DNA of 64,000 bases from Psychroflexus salis (GCF_014640175.1 NZ_BMGL01000009.1:113277-177276), one strand, 5' to 3'. Counted from the first letter of the stretch, positions 1-9,091 are shown. Made by a program: numbers and translations. Notes: generated by a model not told the origin, from the sequence alone.

Positions 1-218
1 GAATTTAAGGTAGCAACAATTTTATTAGCTATAATCGCGCTTTTACCAATACCGGTAATAATAACTCTACCTTTAGAATTATAAATTTGGTGTACAACTT
101 CGCTAAAATCAGTAGTTAACAAATCGGCAAGTCCTTTTATGGAATTGGATTGGGTAAAAATTGTATCTTTGGCTAAGTCAAGAATTTCATCGGAAGTCAT
201 ATTAGATGAATTTAGCAT
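1..218 (-). CDS. kdsD: KpsF/GutQ-family arabinose-5-phosphate isomerase, N-terminal part (gene runs off the left edge)
   Basis: This is the first 72 codons of a gene that leaves the window at its left edge. The translation holds the start of a SIS sugar-isomerase domain, with the conserved segment GRVIITGIGKSAIIANKI that binds the phosphosugar. In this family the enzyme interconverts ribulose-5-phosphate and arabinose-5-phosphate for KDO and lipopolysaccharide synthesis in the cytoplasm. I chose the ATG at 218; an in-frame ATG at 200 is an equally good start. A perfect minus-strand -7 element, TACATTTG, lies at 254-261 in the gap shared with the divergent recQ. The C-terminal CBS domains usual in this family are outside the window, so the short GutQ-like form cannot be excluded. 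Confidence 0.8.
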   Translation of the reverse strand, partial: MLNSSNMTSDEILDLAKDTIFTQSNSIKGLADLLTTDFSEVVHQIYNSKGRVIITGIGKSAIIANKIVATLN

Positions 219-286
219 TTGTAGTTTTAAATAAATACGTATCTTTAAAAATGCAAATGTAGTTAAAACAAAATAGTATTATAAAA

Positions 287-2470
287 TTGTCAGAACTCAA
301 TTTACACAAGGAATTGAAAAAGTTTTTTGGATTTGATGAATTCAAAGGACTTCAAGAAGAAGTAATAAAAAGTATTATTGCTGGTCAGGATTCATTCGTA
401 ATTATGCCTACTGGTGGCGGAAAATCACTTTGTTACCAACTGCCTGCATTAATTCAAGACGGTACGGCTATTGTCGTTTCGCCATTAATTGCTTTAATGA
501 AGAACCAAGTAGATGCTATTGAAGCGCTATCCGACCAAAATGGTGTGGCTCATGTGCTCAATTCTTCGCTTAACAAAACCCAAGTTAGGCAGGTAAAAAG
601 CGATATCGAAAATGGAATCACCAAACTTTTATATGTAGCACCAGAATCGCTAACAAAAGAAGAATACGTTGACTTTTTAAAGCAGCAAACCATCTCTTTT
701 TTAGCCATCGACGAAGCGCATTGTATATCAGAATGGGGACACGACTTTAGGCCTGAATACCGAAATTTACGTAAAATAATAGGGCGAATTGGAGATAATA
801 TCCCAATTATTGGTCTTACAGCAACAGCTACTCCAAAAGTGCAGGAAGATATTATTAAAAACTTGGGAATGCAAAACCCCAATACGTTTAAAGCATCTTT
901 TAATCGACCTAACTTATATTATGAAATTAGGCCCAAAACAGCTAATGTAGATGCCGACATTATCAAATTTGTAAAACAAAACCAAGGTAAAAGCGGCATT
1001 ATTTATTGCTTGAGCCGAAAACGAGTAGAACAACTTTCGCAAACTTTACAAGTAAATGGTGTAAACGCCATTCCCTATCACGCTGGTTTAGATGCAAAAA
1101 CCCGTGCAAAACATCAAGACATGTTTTTAATGGAAGATGCAGAAGTTGTAGTAGCTACGATTGCTTTTGGTATGGGAATTGACAAACCCGACGTGCGTTT
1201 TGTAATTCATAACGATATTCCTAAAAGTATCGAATCGTACTACCAAGAAACGGGTCGCGCTGGTCGTGATGGTGGCGAAGGCCATTGCCTGGCTTTTTAC
1301 AGTTATAAGGATGTAGAAAAGTTAGAGAAATTTATGAGCGGCAAACCTGTTGCCGAACAAGAAATTGGTCATGCCCTACTCCAAGAAATCGTTGCTTTTG
1401 CAGAAAGTAGTATCTCTAGACGAAAATTCATCTTACATTATTTTGGTGAAGAATTTGATAATAAAACTGGAGATGGCGGCGATATGGACGATAATATTCG
1501 CTATCCAAAAAAACAAAAAGAAGCTAAAGACGATGTAGCCTTGTTGATACAAACCGTAATTGAAACTGGCGAAATTTATAAAACCAAGGATTTGGTAAGC
1601 ACTTTAATCGGCAAAACCAACGCGCTAATTAAATCGCATAAAACCGACGAAAAACCGATTTTTGGAAAAGGAAGCCATCAACCCAAAACCTATTGGATGG
1701 CATTGAGCAGACAAGTAATTGTGGCTGGTTTATTAAAAAAAGAAATTGAAACCTACGGTGTGGTTTATGTTACCGAAGAAGGAAAAAACTACCTAAAAAA
1801 ACCTACTTCATTTTTAATGGCAGAAGATCACGATTTTTCTGATACTAGCGGCGAGCCAGCTCGAAAAACAGCAGTTACTACCGATGAGCAATTGCTTAAA
1901 ATGCTAAAATCGTTGCGTAAACAAGTGGCCAAACAAAAAGAAGTGCCGCCATTTGTAGTTTTCCAAGACCCATCTCTAGAAGATATGGCGCTAAAATACC
2001 CAATAACAATGGATGAGCTAGTCAATATTCATGGTGTTGGCGAAGGAAAAGCGAAAAAATTTGGTAAAAAATTCATCGATTTAATCAGTAATTATGTTGA
2101 AGAAAACGACATTTTTAGACCAGAAGATATGGTGGTTAAATCTACAGGTGCCAATTCGAGTAATAAATTATACATTATTCAAAATGTAGACCGAAAACTT
2201 CCTTTACCTGATATTGCAAGTGGAAAAGGAATGAACATGACCGATTTTATTGAAGAATTGGAAGCTATTGTATACAGCGGAACAAAACTCAACATCAATT
2301 ATTGGATTGATGAAATTTTAGATGAAGAACAACAAGAAGAAATACACGAGTACTTTTTAGAAGCCGAAAGCGATAGCATTAACAATGCTATTGAAGAATT
2401 TGACGGTGATTACGAAGAAGAAGAACTCAGACTCTACCGACTAAAATTTATTAGTGAAGTCGCTAATTAA
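287..2470 (+). CDS. recQ: ATP-dependent DNA helicase RecQ (zinc-finger cysteines absent)
   Basis: A 727-residue superfamily 2 helicase that unwinds DNA 3' to 5' in recombination and repair. Visible motifs are PTGGGKS (residues 41-47, Walker A), DEAH (142-145), TATATP (178-183), the FGMGIDKPD segment near 294-302 and [10 protein letters not shown] (320-329). An HRDC-like segment with [14 protein letters not shown] lies in the C-terminal third, and a long acidic C-terminal extension follows. The start is TTG at 287; a stop codon at 260-262 and the lack of an ATG between force a non-ATG start. Odd point: the RecQ zinc-binding region (about 374-403) has no cysteines, reading [17 protein letters not shown] and then GDGGDMDDN where other RecQ proteins carry four. 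Confidence 0.96.
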   Translation: MSELNLHKELKKFFGFDEFKGLQEEVIKSIIAGQDSFVIMPTGGGKSLCYQLPALIQDGTAIVVSPLIALMKNQVDAIEALSDQNGVAHVLNSSLNKTQVRQVKSDIENGITKLLYVAPESLTKEEYVDFLKQQTISFLAIDEAHCISEWGHDFRPEYRNLRKIIGRIGDNIPIIGLTATATPKVQEDIIKNLGMQNPNTFKASFNRPNLYYEIRPKTANVDADIIKFVKQNQGKSGIIYCLSRKRVEQLSQTLQVNGVNAIPYHAGLDAKTRAKHQDMFLMEDAEVVVATIAFGMGIDKPDVRFVIHNDIPKSIESYYQETGRAGRDGGEGHCLAFYSYKDVEKLEKFMSGKPVAEQEIGHALLQEIVAFAESSISRRKFILHYFGEEFDNKTGDGGDMDDNIRYPKKQKEAKDDVALLIQTVIETGEIYKTKDLVSTLIGKTNALIKSHKTDEKPIFGKGSHQPKTYWMALSRQVIVAGLLKKEIETYGVVYVTEEGKNYLKKPTSFLMAEDHDFSDTSGEPARKTAVTTDEQLLKMLKSLRKQVAKQKEVPPFVVFQDPSLEDMALKYPITMDELVNIHGVGEGKAKKFGKKFIDLISNYVEENDIFRPEDMVVKSTGANSSNKLYIIQNVDRKLPLPDIASGKGMNMTDFIEELEAIVYSGTKLNINYWIDEILDEEQQEEIHEYFLEAESDSINNAIEEFDGDYEEEELRLYRLKFISEVAN

Positions 2471-2476
2471 AAATAT

Positions 2477-2505
2477 AATCCCGCTTCCAAAAGCGGGATT
2501 TTTTT
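2477..2505 (+). terminator. Intrinsic terminator of recQ
   Basis: A perfect 10-bp stem, aatcccgctt (2477-2486) with aagcgggatt (2491-2500), has a 4-base loop and runs into seven T residues. It starts 7 bases after the recQ stop codon. Confidence 0.9.
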
Positions 2506-2531
2506 ATCTCAATTTATTTAGTAAATACTTA

Positions 2532-2756
2532 TTACTTGTCCTTCTGCTTTTCTTGTTCAGCTGTTGATTTATACTGAAAAATCAACACTAATAAGACTAA
2601 CAAAGAAACGGAAAAACCTTGTAATGATTTCCATTCAAAAGTTCCATCAAATAGCTTAAACCATTCCATTTGAAACGCATTGTAAATTAATCTACCAATT
2701 AATAGAATTAATAAAGCAACATGTAATTTTTTAGGAATTTTCATAAAAAAAAGCAT
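2532..2756 (-). CDS. Small two-helix membrane protein of unknown function
   Basis: A 74-residue protein with two hydrophobic segments (about residues 11-29, LHVALLILLIGRLIYNAF, and 46-62, GFSVSLLVLLVLIF) and a charged C-terminus rich in Lys, Glu and Gln. I recognise no family. It faces recQ across the terminator and lies back to back with the trp leader region. MLFFMKIP gives two possible starts, ATG 2756 or ATG 2744; the second is the more natural start of a membrane protein. It is kept because the hydrophobic pattern looks protein-like and nothing else occupies this DNA. Confidence 0.55.
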   Translation of the reverse strand: MLFFMKIPKKLHVALLILLIGRLIYNAFQMEWFKLFDGTFEWKSLQGFSVSLLVLLVLIFQYKSTAEQEKQKDK

Positions 2757-2848
2757 TAAAAATTATAGCCTAAGTTGATTCTAAAAAAAATAGGAAAGAA
2801 ACCACTGTTTCCTTTTCCTTCAACAAAACACAATTTTTTCAAATTCCA

Positions 2849-2879
2849 TTGTGGTATTTCAAAAAGGCAATTATATTTG
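2849..2879 (+). promoter_or_regulatory. Predicted trp operon promoter (TTG-N20-TATATTTG)
   Basis: TTG at 2849-2851 is followed after 20 bases by TATATTTG at 2872-2879, an exact match to the Bacteroidota -33/-7 consensus TTG...TAnnTTTG. The expected transcription start is roughly 2884-2888, which coincides with the ATG of the leader peptide at 2885. Confidence 0.65.
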
Positions 2880-2884
2880 TCATC

Positions 2885-2938
2885 ATGAAAATATTAAATA
2901 ACAATTGGTGGTGGAGTAAATTACGTCTCAGGTCGTGA
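2885..2938 (+). CDS. trpL: trp operon leader peptide with three consecutive Trp codons
   Basis: A 17-codon ORF, MKILNNNWWWSKLRLRS, with three adjacent TGG codons at 2906-2914 and a TGA stop at 2936-2938. It sits directly after the predicted trp promoter and 26 bases before the attenuator hairpin, with trpE next. This is the arrangement of ribosome-mediated transcription attenuation: when charged tRNA-Trp is scarce the ribosome stalls on the Trp run and the downstream terminator does not form. The peptide probably has no function apart from being translated. Because the predicted start of transcription falls on or beside the ATG, the leader may be read from a leaderless or nearly leaderless mRNA. 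Confidence 0.88.
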   Translation: MKILNNNWWWSKLRLRS

Positions 2939-2996
2939 TCCACATTCCTTTTATATAAACTCATAAAGGCTTGTCTCACGACAAGCCTTTTTTTTA
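2906..2996 (+). promoter_or_regulatory. trp attenuator: Trp codon run, alternative pairing segments and intrinsic terminator
   Basis: The terminator is a perfect 11-bp stem, aaaggcttgtc (2965-2975) with gacaagccttt (2980-2990), loop tcac, followed by T residues to 2995. Two competing pairings are visible. Bases gtgga in the Trp codon run (2911-2915) can pair with tccac (2939-2943). Bases gtcgtga at the end of the leader ORF (2932-2938) can pair with tcacgac (2976-2982), which takes the loop and the first bases of the 3' terminator arm and would act as antiterminator. The exact competing folds are inference; the terminator and the Trp run are seen directly. Confidence 0.82.
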
Positions 2997-3007
2997 TTAA
3001 ACAATAT

Positions 3008-4408
3008 ATGAAGTATTTACTTAAAACTACCTACAAACAAATTTTGGCAGACACCATTACGCCCGTAAGTGTGTATTTAAAACTAAGGGATGTATTCCCT
3101 AATTCGCTTTTGTTAGAAAGTAGCGACTACCACGCCAACGACAATAGTTTTTCGTATATCTGCTGCAACCCTATCGCTTCATTTAAAGTAGAAAATGAAA
3201 AAATCACCCAAAAATTCCCCGATGGAAATCAGCATATGCAAGAAATCGATGAATCAACCAAAGTAGTAGAGCAAATTCAAAGCTTTACACAGCAATTTGA
3301 AACTGAAAAATTAGACTTCAAATTCATTCACAATGGTTTATTTGGCTTTACTTCTTTCGATGCAGTTCGTTATTTCGAAAGTGTACACATCTCCAAACGC
3401 AAAGAAGCTTTACAACTGCCCGATATGTACTACGCCGTTTATCAAAACATCATTGCTATTAATCATTTTAATAACGAAGCTTATGTGTTTAATCACAGTT
3501 ACAATGGCGATTCAGCTTTAGAACAAATCATTCAATTAATTGCCAACCAAAATGTAAACAGCTTCGATTTTAAATTAAAAAAAGAAGCCTTTTCCAACTT
3601 AACAGATACAGAATATTTAGAAAATGTAGCCAAAGCCAAGCAGCATTGCCAACGTGGAGATGTATTTCAATTGGTGCTTTCACGTCGATTTTCACAAGCA
3701 TTTCAAGGAGACGAATTCAATGTGTATAGGGCATTACGAAGCGTAAATCCAAGTCCATATTTATTTTATTTCGATTATGGCGATTTCAAAATTTTTGGTA
3801 GTTCGCCCGAAGCGCAAATCGTAATTCAAGATCAAACAGCCGAAATTCATCCCATCGCTGGAACCTTTAAACGTACTGGAAACGATGAACAAGATGCTAA
3901 AGCCGCCAAAGCCTTAGCAACCGATCCTAAAGAAAATGCCGAACACGTCATGTTAGTCGATTTGGCACGCAACGACCTCAGCCGAAACGCCAGTCAAGTA
4001 AAGGTAGAAACTTACCGCGAAATTCAATATTTTTCGCATGTTATTCATTTAGTAAGCAAAGTGGTTGCCCAAAAAAAATCAGATGTAGCGAGTATGCAAT
4101 TAGTAGCCGATACTTTTCCAGCGGGAACACTTAGCGGAGCACCAAAACACAAAGCGCTTCAACTCATCGAAAAATACGAAAATGTAAATCGTGATGCCTA
4201 TGGTGGCGCCATTGGCTTTATGGATTTTAACGGTAATTTTAACCACGCCATCATTATCCGTAGCTTTGTAAGCAAGCACAAACACTTACATTACCAAGCC
4301 GGTGCTGGCATTGTTTCCAGTTCCAAACCCGAAGACGAATTACAGGAAGTATATAATAAACTTGGCGCATTAACCAAAGCCTTAAAACTCGCAGAACATG
4401 TATATTAA
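3008..4408 (+). CDS. trpE: Anthranilate synthase component I
   Basis: A 466-residue chorismate-binding enzyme that makes anthranilate from chorismate and ammonia, the first committed step of tryptophan synthesis, in complex with TrpG. The N-terminal LLES (35-38) matches the tryptophan-binding feedback motif. The catalytic half carries GSSPEAQ, HPIAGTFKRTG, LVDLARNDL, GTLSGAPKHKA and the C-terminal GAGIVSSSKPEDE. HPIAGT and the clustered trp genes favour TrpE over the related PabB. It is the first structural gene after the attenuator. ATG 3008 is the only sensible start, just after the terminator T-run. Confidence 0.96.
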   Translation: MKYLLKTTYKQILADTITPVSVYLKLRDVFPNSLLLESSDYHANDNSFSYICCNPIASFKVENEKITQKFPDGNQHMQEIDESTKVVEQIQSFTQQFETEKLDFKFIHNGLFGFTSFDAVRYFESVHISKRKEALQLPDMYYAVYQNIIAINHFNNEAYVFNHSYNGDSALEQIIQLIANQNVNSFDFKLKKEAFSNLTDTEYLENVAKAKQHCQRGDVFQLVLSRRFSQAFQGDEFNVYRALRSVNPSPYLFYFDYGDFKIFGSSPEAQIVIQDQTAEIHPIAGTFKRTGNDEQDAKAAKALATDPKENAEHVMLVDLARNDLSRNASQVKVETYREIQYFSHVIHLVSKVVAQKKSDVASMQLVADTFPAGTLSGAPKHKALQLIEKYENVNRDAYGGAIGFMDFNGNFNHAIIIRSFVSKHKHLHYQAGAGIVSSSKPEDELQEVYNKLGALTKALKLAEHVY

Positions 4409-4420
4409 TCTACTTTATAA

Positions 4421-4542
4421 TGGCGTTCCTTACCTAAAAAACCAAACTTCAAAGTTTGCTTTTATAGGTAAGGCAGGCTTTTCGCTATATCTTTTAAACC
4501 CAAAAGCCAGGTTTAAAAGGATGCCGCTGCAATCCTTAACGC
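4421..4542 (+). repeat. Structured dispersed repeat between trpE and trpG
   Basis: A non-coding block that folds into a closed multi-arm structure. Outer arms are gcgtt (4423-4427) and aacgc (4538-4542). Inside is one hairpin, ccttaccta with taggtaagg (near 4428 and 4465) enclosing a second small inverted repeat, caaact / agtttg. A second hairpin is cttttaaacc (4491-4500) with ggtttaaaag (4510-4519). The segments ttcgctatatctttt and aaaaggatgccgctgcaatcc look like the core of an intergenic repeat I recognise from other Flavobacteriaceae genomes. Only one copy is in this window. Confidence 0.6.
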
Positions 4543-4572
4543 AAAATCCGTTTTCAAAATAAAAATTATACC

Positions 4573-5139
4573 ATGCAAAAAATAGCCGTTATCGACAATT
4601 ACGATTCGTTTGTATATAACTTAGTACATTATTTAGAAGAATTTGCTGCTCAAGTTGATGTGTTCAGAAATGATGAAGTTAGCCTTACTCAACTTGAAAA
4701 ATATGATAAAATTTTACTCTCTCCCGGACCCGGAATTCCCGATGAAGCGGGATTACTCAAAGAGATTATTAACCATTTCGCTGGGAAAATTCCCTTATTT
4801 GGAGTTTGTTTAGGGCAACAAGCCATCATGGAAGTCTTTGGCGGAAAATTAGTTAATTTAGAGAAAGTATATCATGGCGTAGCAACACAAATTGATGTAA
4901 CTGTAAAAGATGAAGTCTTGTTTAAAGACTTATCTACACCTTTAGAAGTCGGTCGTTACCATTCATGGGTGATCGATACCAAAATACCAGATTGTTTAGA
5001 AGTAACTTCCCTAGACGAAAATCAGCAAATTATGTCCATTCGTCATCGTGAATTCGATCTAAGAGCTGTGCAATTTCATCCTGAGTCAGTATTAACGCCG
5101 CACGGAAAAAAAATGATACAAAATTGGGTGGAAAGCTGA
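4573..5139 (+). CDS. trpG: Anthranilate synthase component II (glutamine amidotransferase)
   Basis: A 188-residue class I glutamine amidotransferase that hydrolyses glutamine and passes ammonia to TrpE. The catalytic triad is visible: Cys79 in PLFGVCLGQQA, and His169 and Glu171 in VQFHPESVLTPHG. The oxyanion region LLSPGPGIPDEAG is at 48-60. The length is typical for a stand-alone TrpG, so there is no fusion to TrpE or TrpD. In many bacteria the same subunit serves PabB for folate synthesis; nothing here excludes that double role. A 164-base gap with a structured repeat separates it from trpE. Confidence 0.95.
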   Translation: MQKIAVIDNYDSFVYNLVHYLEEFAAQVDVFRNDEVSLTQLEKYDKILLSPGPGIPDEAGLLKEIINHFAGKIPLFGVCLGQQAIMEVFGGKLVNLEKVYHGVATQIDVTVKDEVLFKDLSTPLEVGRYHSWVIDTKIPDCLEVTSLDENQQIMSIRHREFDLRAVQFHPESVLTPHGKKMIQNWVES

Positions 5140-5172
5140 AATTGATTTATGATTTGAGAATTTGAAAAAATT

Positions 5173-5203
5173 CTCTGCGCACTTTGCGGCTCTGCGGTGA
5201 AAA
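5173..5203 (+). repeat. Short dispersed repeat, copy 1 (ctctgcgc-actttgcgg-ctctgcggtgaaa)
   Basis: A C/G-richer island in AT-rich DNA, built from three staggered variants of yyytgcgg. Nearly the same string recurs at 9092-9123 and a diverged one at 11906-11957. This unit type is common between genes of Bacteroidota. It lies in the trpG-trpD gap. Confidence 0.6.
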
Positions 5204-5270
5204 AAAAATAATAGAAGATGGATTTTAGATATGAGATTGATGATATGAGAAGTTAGATATGAGAAAAATG

Positions 5271-5396
5271 TCTGCTCGAGTGGTTTTTATCATTTCAAAG
5301 ATGAAAATGATAGAAAGTTTATCGAGAGCACAAAAGATAAAAGTTCTCGATACAATTATTCAGCTTTAACAAGCTTAATAATCACTCGAACTGAAA
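5271..5396 (+). repeat. Second repeat family in the trpG-trpD gap, with inverted ends
   Basis: The block starts tctgctcgagtgg (5271-5283) and ends atcactcgaactgaa (5381-5395), so its ends form an imperfect inverted repeat (cgagtg / cactcg). Inside is gttctcgatacaatt (5343-5357), a string I associate with a common flavobacterial intergenic repeat. No reading frame of meaningful length runs through it. It lies just before trpD. Confidence 0.5.
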
Positions 5397-5412
5397 AGAA
5401 AAATATAAAAAA

Positions 5413-6402
5413 ATGAAAAACCTATTACAACGCTTAACTCAGTTTCAAAAGATTAGCAAACAAGAAGCTAAAGAAGTCTTGGTTTCCATATCGAAAGGAA
5501 AATTTTCTGAAGTAGAAATTGCTTCATTTTTAACCGTTTACATGATGCGTAACATCAGTATCGAAGAACTAGACGGTTTTAGAGAAGCTTTATTAGAATT
5601 GTGCATTCCGGTAGACCTTTCAGCATATAATCCGATTGACCTATGTGGAACGGGGGGCGATGGAAAAAACACCTTTAATATTTCGACAGCTGCTTCTTTT
5701 GTAACAGCTTCTTGTGGAATTCCGGTAGCTAAACATGGAAATTATGGGGTTTCTTCGGTAAGTGGAAGCTCAAATGTACTGGAAAATTTAGGTGTACAAT
5801 TCAGTAATAAGGAAGATTTTCTAAAAAAATGTTTAGACAAAGCTGGAATTTGTATTCTACACGCACCTTTGTTTCATCCTGCTATGAAAGAAGTTGCACC
5901 AATTCGAAAAAACCTTGGCCTAAAAACCTTTTTCAATATGCTTGGCCCGATGGTGAATCCAAGTTTTCCAAAGCAGCAATTGGTTGGGGTTTTCAATTTA
6001 GAATTGCTCAGGACTTACGCTTATTTATATGAGCAAACCGACAAAAAATACAGCATAATTCATGAGCTCGATGGCTACGATGAAATTTCATTAACTTCTT
6101 CAGCAAAAGTACATACACATGAAAAAGAATTGATGATTTCTGCAGAAACATTCAATATTAAATCGCTTCAAAAAAAAGAATTATTTGGTGGGAATAGCAT
6201 TCAAGAAGCGGCAACAATTTTTTTAAATGTTTTAAAAGGAAATGGAACAACTGCACAAAACCATGTAGTTGCGGCCAATGCAGCTTTAGCCATTCATACT
6301 GCCACTAGCAAAGCTTTACCGACCTGTTTTGAAATGGCATTGCAGAATTTAACTGAAGGGAAAGCTTATGGAGTTTTAAAACAATTAAAATCGCTAAACT
6401 AA
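5413..6402 (+). CDS. trpD: Anthranilate phosphoribosyltransferase
   Basis: A 329-residue enzyme that joins anthranilate to PRPP to give phosphoribosylanthranilate. The glycine-rich PRPP site DLCGTGGDGKNTFNIST, the KHGNYGVSSVSGSSNVLE segment and NMLGPMVNPSFPKQQLVGV are all present in family order. The length is normal for a stand-alone TrpD. Its stop codon TAA (6400-6402) shares the final A with the ATG of trpC, so the two are probably translationally coupled. The 273-base gap to trpG is filled by two repeat families. Confidence 0.95.
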   Translation: MKNLLQRLTQFQKISKQEAKEVLVSISKGKFSEVEIASFLTVYMMRNISIEELDGFREALLELCIPVDLSAYNPIDLCGTGGDGKNTFNISTAASFVTASCGIPVAKHGNYGVSSVSGSSNVLENLGVQFSNKEDFLKKCLDKAGICILHAPLFHPAMKEVAPIRKNLGLKTFFNMLGPMVNPSFPKQQLVGVFNLELLRTYAYLYEQTDKKYSIIHELDGYDEISLTSSAKVHTHEKELMISAETFNIKSLQKKELFGGNSIQEAATIFLNVLKGNGTTAQNHVVAANAALAIHTATSKALPTCFEMALQNLTEGKAYGVLKQLKSLN

Positions 6403-7193
6403 TGCATATTCTAGATCAAATAATAGCTTTCAAAACCAAAGAAGTAGCGCAACGAAAATTGCTGAAATCTGTAGATTTGCTTCAAAAAGAAGAAGGTTTT
6501 CAGCAAGTAAAACGCTCGATCTCTGCACATATTTTAAAACAAGAAATAGCCATTATTGCCGAATTTAAACGTAAATCGCCTAGCAAGCAGAACATCAATT
6601 TACATGCCGACCCTAAACAAGTGGCTTTAGGTTATGAAAATGCAGGTGTTTCAGGAATTTCAGTCTTAACCGATTATCATTTTTTTGGTGGTAGCTTTCA
6701 AGATTTACAAGCGGTAAAAGCAAGCGTAAATATCCCTATCTTGCAAAAGGATTTTATAATAGATGTTTACCAAATTTTTGAAGCTAAAGCCGCAGGAGCT
6801 GACTTTATTTTATTGATTGCTGCAATTTTAACTCAAAACCAAATACATGAATTTGCAAAATTAGCACAAGACTTAGACTTAGAAGTTTTAGTAGAAATTC
6901 ATGCAGAAAATGAATTGCAAAAAGCAATATCTAAATATGTAAATTTAATTGGTGTAAATAACCGAAATTTAAAAACCTTTGAAGTAGATTTAGAACAAAG
7001 TATGCAATTGGTAAACCAAATTCCAAAAGACTTTATTCGGGTTTCTGAAAGCGGAATTAGCTCAACAACAGCTGTTCAAAAATTAAAAAATGCTGGTTTC
7101 CAGGCTTTTTTAATGGGCGAAAACTTTATGAAAACTCAAGAACCAGGAAAAACCTGTAAAGCCTTTATTAATCAAATAAATACCCAAAAATAA
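6402..7193 (+). CDS. trpC: Indole-3-glycerol phosphate synthase
   Basis: A 263-residue (beta/alpha)8 enzyme that closes the indole ring from carboxyphenylamino-deoxyribulose phosphate. Diagnostic segments are IIAEFKRKSPSK near the N-terminus, GISVLTDYHFFGGSFQDL, VNIPILQKDFIIDVYQI, LVEIHAENEL, LIGVNNRNLKTFEVD and VSESGISS near the C-terminus. It is a single-domain protein, not the TrpC-TrpF fusion of E. coli; trpF follows separately after 2 bases. The start ATG overlaps the trpD stop by one base. Confidence 0.95.
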   Translation: MHILDQIIAFKTKEVAQRKLLKSVDLLQKEEGFQQVKRSISAHILKQEIAIIAEFKRKSPSKQNINLHADPKQVALGYENAGVSGISVLTDYHFFGGSFQDLQAVKASVNIPILQKDFIIDVYQIFEAKAAGADFILLIAAILTQNQIHEFAKLAQDLDLEVLVEIHAENELQKAISKYVNLIGVNNRNLKTFEVDLEQSMQLVNQIPKDFIRVSESGISSTTAVQKLKNAGFQAFLMGENFMKTQEPGKTCKAFINQINTQK

Positions 7194-7195
7194 AT

Positions 7196-7852
7196 ATGGA
7201 AAAAGAAGCACTTCAAATTAAAGTATGCGGATTAAAATATCCAAAAAACCAGGCTCTAATTGCCAAGTTAGAAGTAGATTATGCTGGATTCATATTTTAT
7301 AAAAAATCAGCTCGGTACACACTTCGTATCAGTGAAAAAATTCCACCAAATACAAAAAAAGTGGGTGTTTTTGTAAACTCTAGTGTGAATGATGTTATAC
7401 AAAAAGTTAAAGATTTTAACCTAGATGTAATTCAATTACATGGTAAAGAAAATTTATTATATGTACGCGAACTTCAACTAAAGCTATATGCTAAAGAGCT
7501 AACACACGTAAAAATCTGGAAAGCGATTGCAGTAAAAACAGCTTCCGATTTAGAGCTTATTCAAACTTTCGACACCAAAGTAGATGCCATTTTATTAGAC
7601 GCTAAAGGCCCATTACCAGGTGGAAATGGAACTAAATTTGATTGGGATTTGTTAGATAATTTAGAAATTGAGAGTCCTTTAATTTTAAGCGGTGGCATTA
7701 AAATCGACGATACGGAGCAAATCAATAAACTTCGAGAGAATAACAAAATCTGGGGAGTTGATATTAATAGTGGTTTCGAAATTAATCCCGGTTTAAAAGA
7801 TTTTGGAAGAATAAAACGCTTTGTGGAAGAAGTAAAAAATGAAGTAGTATGA
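7196..7852 (+). CDS. trpF: Phosphoribosylanthranilate isomerase
   Basis: A 218-residue (beta/alpha)8 enzyme that performs the Amadori rearrangement of phosphoribosylanthranilate. The catalytic cysteine is in KVCGLK near the N-terminus. The second catalytic region reads [18 protein letters not shown], and the phosphate-binding loops are LSGGIKIDD and [18 protein letters not shown]. The usual KSPRY motif reads KSARY here, a small departure. It starts 2 bases after trpC and its end overlaps trpB by 4 bases (ATGA), so trpC, trpF and trpB form a tightly coupled block. Confidence 0.93.
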   Translation: MEKEALQIKVCGLKYPKNQALIAKLEVDYAGFIFYKKSARYTLRISEKIPPNTKKVGVFVNSSVNDVIQKVKDFNLDVIQLHGKENLLYVRELQLKLYAKELTHVKIWKAIAVKTASDLELIQTFDTKVDAILLDAKGPLPGGNGTKFDWDLLDNLEIESPLILSGGIKIDDTEQINKLRENNKIWGVDINSGFEINPGLKDFGRIKRFVEEVKNEVV

Positions 7853-9042
7853 AAAGGAAAAATCCATATTTAGCAGATGAAGCCGGTTTTTACGGAAAAT
7901 TTGGCGGTGCATTTATCCCAGAGATGTTGTATCCTAATATCGAAAATCTTAAGCAACACTACATAAAAATTATTGAAGAAGATTCTTTTCAAAAAGAATT
8001 AAACAATTTATTGAAAGATTATGTAGGTCGCCCTACTCCACTTTATTTTGCTGAACGTATGAGCGAAAAATATGCTGCAAAAATTTATTTAAAACGGGAA
8101 GATTTGTGCCATACGGGTGCGCATAAAATAAACAACACCATTGGTCAAATTTTATTAGCAAAACGATTAGGCAAAAAACGAATCATTGCCGAAACTGGTG
8201 CAGGTCAACATGGCGTAGCCACAGCAACGGCTTGTGCACTAATGGGAATGGAATGTATAATTTATATGGGCGCAGTAGATATTAAACGCCAAGCACCCAA
8301 TGTTTCTCGAATGAAAATGCTCGGCGCAAAGGTTATTCCTGCAAACTCAGGCAGTAAAACCTTGAAAGATGCAACCAATGAAGCTATTCGCGATTGGATT
8401 TCAAATCCTGAAAACACGCACTACATTATAGGTTCGGTGGTGGGACCGCATCCCTATCCAGATTTGGTAGCGCGTTTTCAAGCCATTATTTCTAAAGAAA
8501 CTAAAGCTCAACTGTTAGAAAAAGAAGGTCGAGAAAATCCAGATTATGTAATTGCTTGTGTGGGTGGTGGCAGTAATGCAGCTGGTTTATATTATCACTA
8601 CTTAGACCAAAAAGATGTACAAATTATTGCTGTTGAAGCCGCTGGAAAAGGGATCTTAACTAACAAATCTGCTGCTACAACTGCACTAGGTAAAGAAGGG
8701 ATTATTCACGGTAGCAAAACCTTACTCATGCAAAATCCAGATGGACAAATTACAGAACCCTATTCCATTTCTGCTGGTTTAGATTACCCTGGAATTGGCC
8801 CTATGCACGCACATTTATTCGAATCAGGTAGAGCAAAATTTGTATCGATTACCGACGAAAATGCAATGCTTGCTGGATTGGAATTAAGCAAAACAGAAGG
8901 CATTATCCCAGCTATTGAAACTGCGCATGCTTTTGCCATTTTTAAAGAAATGAAGTTTAAAAAAGATGACGTATTGGTATTTAATTTATCTGGACGAGGC
9001 GATAAAGACTTACAAACTTATATTGATTATTTTGAGTTTTAG
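7849..9042 (+). CDS. trpB: Tryptophan synthase beta chain
   Basis: A 397-residue PLP enzyme that condenses indole with serine to give tryptophan, in an alpha2-beta2 complex with TrpA. The PLP lysine is Lys93 in [14 protein letters not shown], the catalytic glutamate is Glu115 in [15 protein letters not shown], and the PLP-phosphate loop is VGGGSNAAG. The HTGAHKINN form marks the TrpB1 type that partners TrpA, as against TrpB2. It overlaps trpF by 4 bases. A 182-base gap with repeat DNA then separates it from trpA, which is unusual for a pair whose products must be made in equal amounts. Confidence 0.96.
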   Translation: MKRKNPYLADEAGFYGKFGGAFIPEMLYPNIENLKQHYIKIIEEDSFQKELNNLLKDYVGRPTPLYFAERMSEKYAAKIYLKREDLCHTGAHKINNTIGQILLAKRLGKKRIIAETGAGQHGVATATACALMGMECIIYMGAVDIKRQAPNVSRMKMLGAKVIPANSGSKTLKDATNEAIRDWISNPENTHYIIGSVVGPHPYPDLVARFQAIISKETKAQLLEKEGRENPDYVIACVGGGSNAAGLYYHYLDQKDVQIIAVEAAGKGILTNKSAATTALGKEGIIHGSKTLLMQNPDGQITEPYSISAGLDYPGIGPMHAHLFESGRAKFVSITDENAMLAGLELSKTEGIIPAIETAHAFAIFKEMKFKKDDVLVFNLSGRGDKDLQTYIDYFEF

Positions 9043-9091
9043 ATTTAAGATTGATGATTGATGATTTAAGATATGAGAAGTAAAAATTAAA

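Noticed and set aside
550..882. Antisense reading frame of 110 codons inside recQ
   Set aside because: It lies wholly within a certain helicase gene on the other strand and has no recognisable domain.
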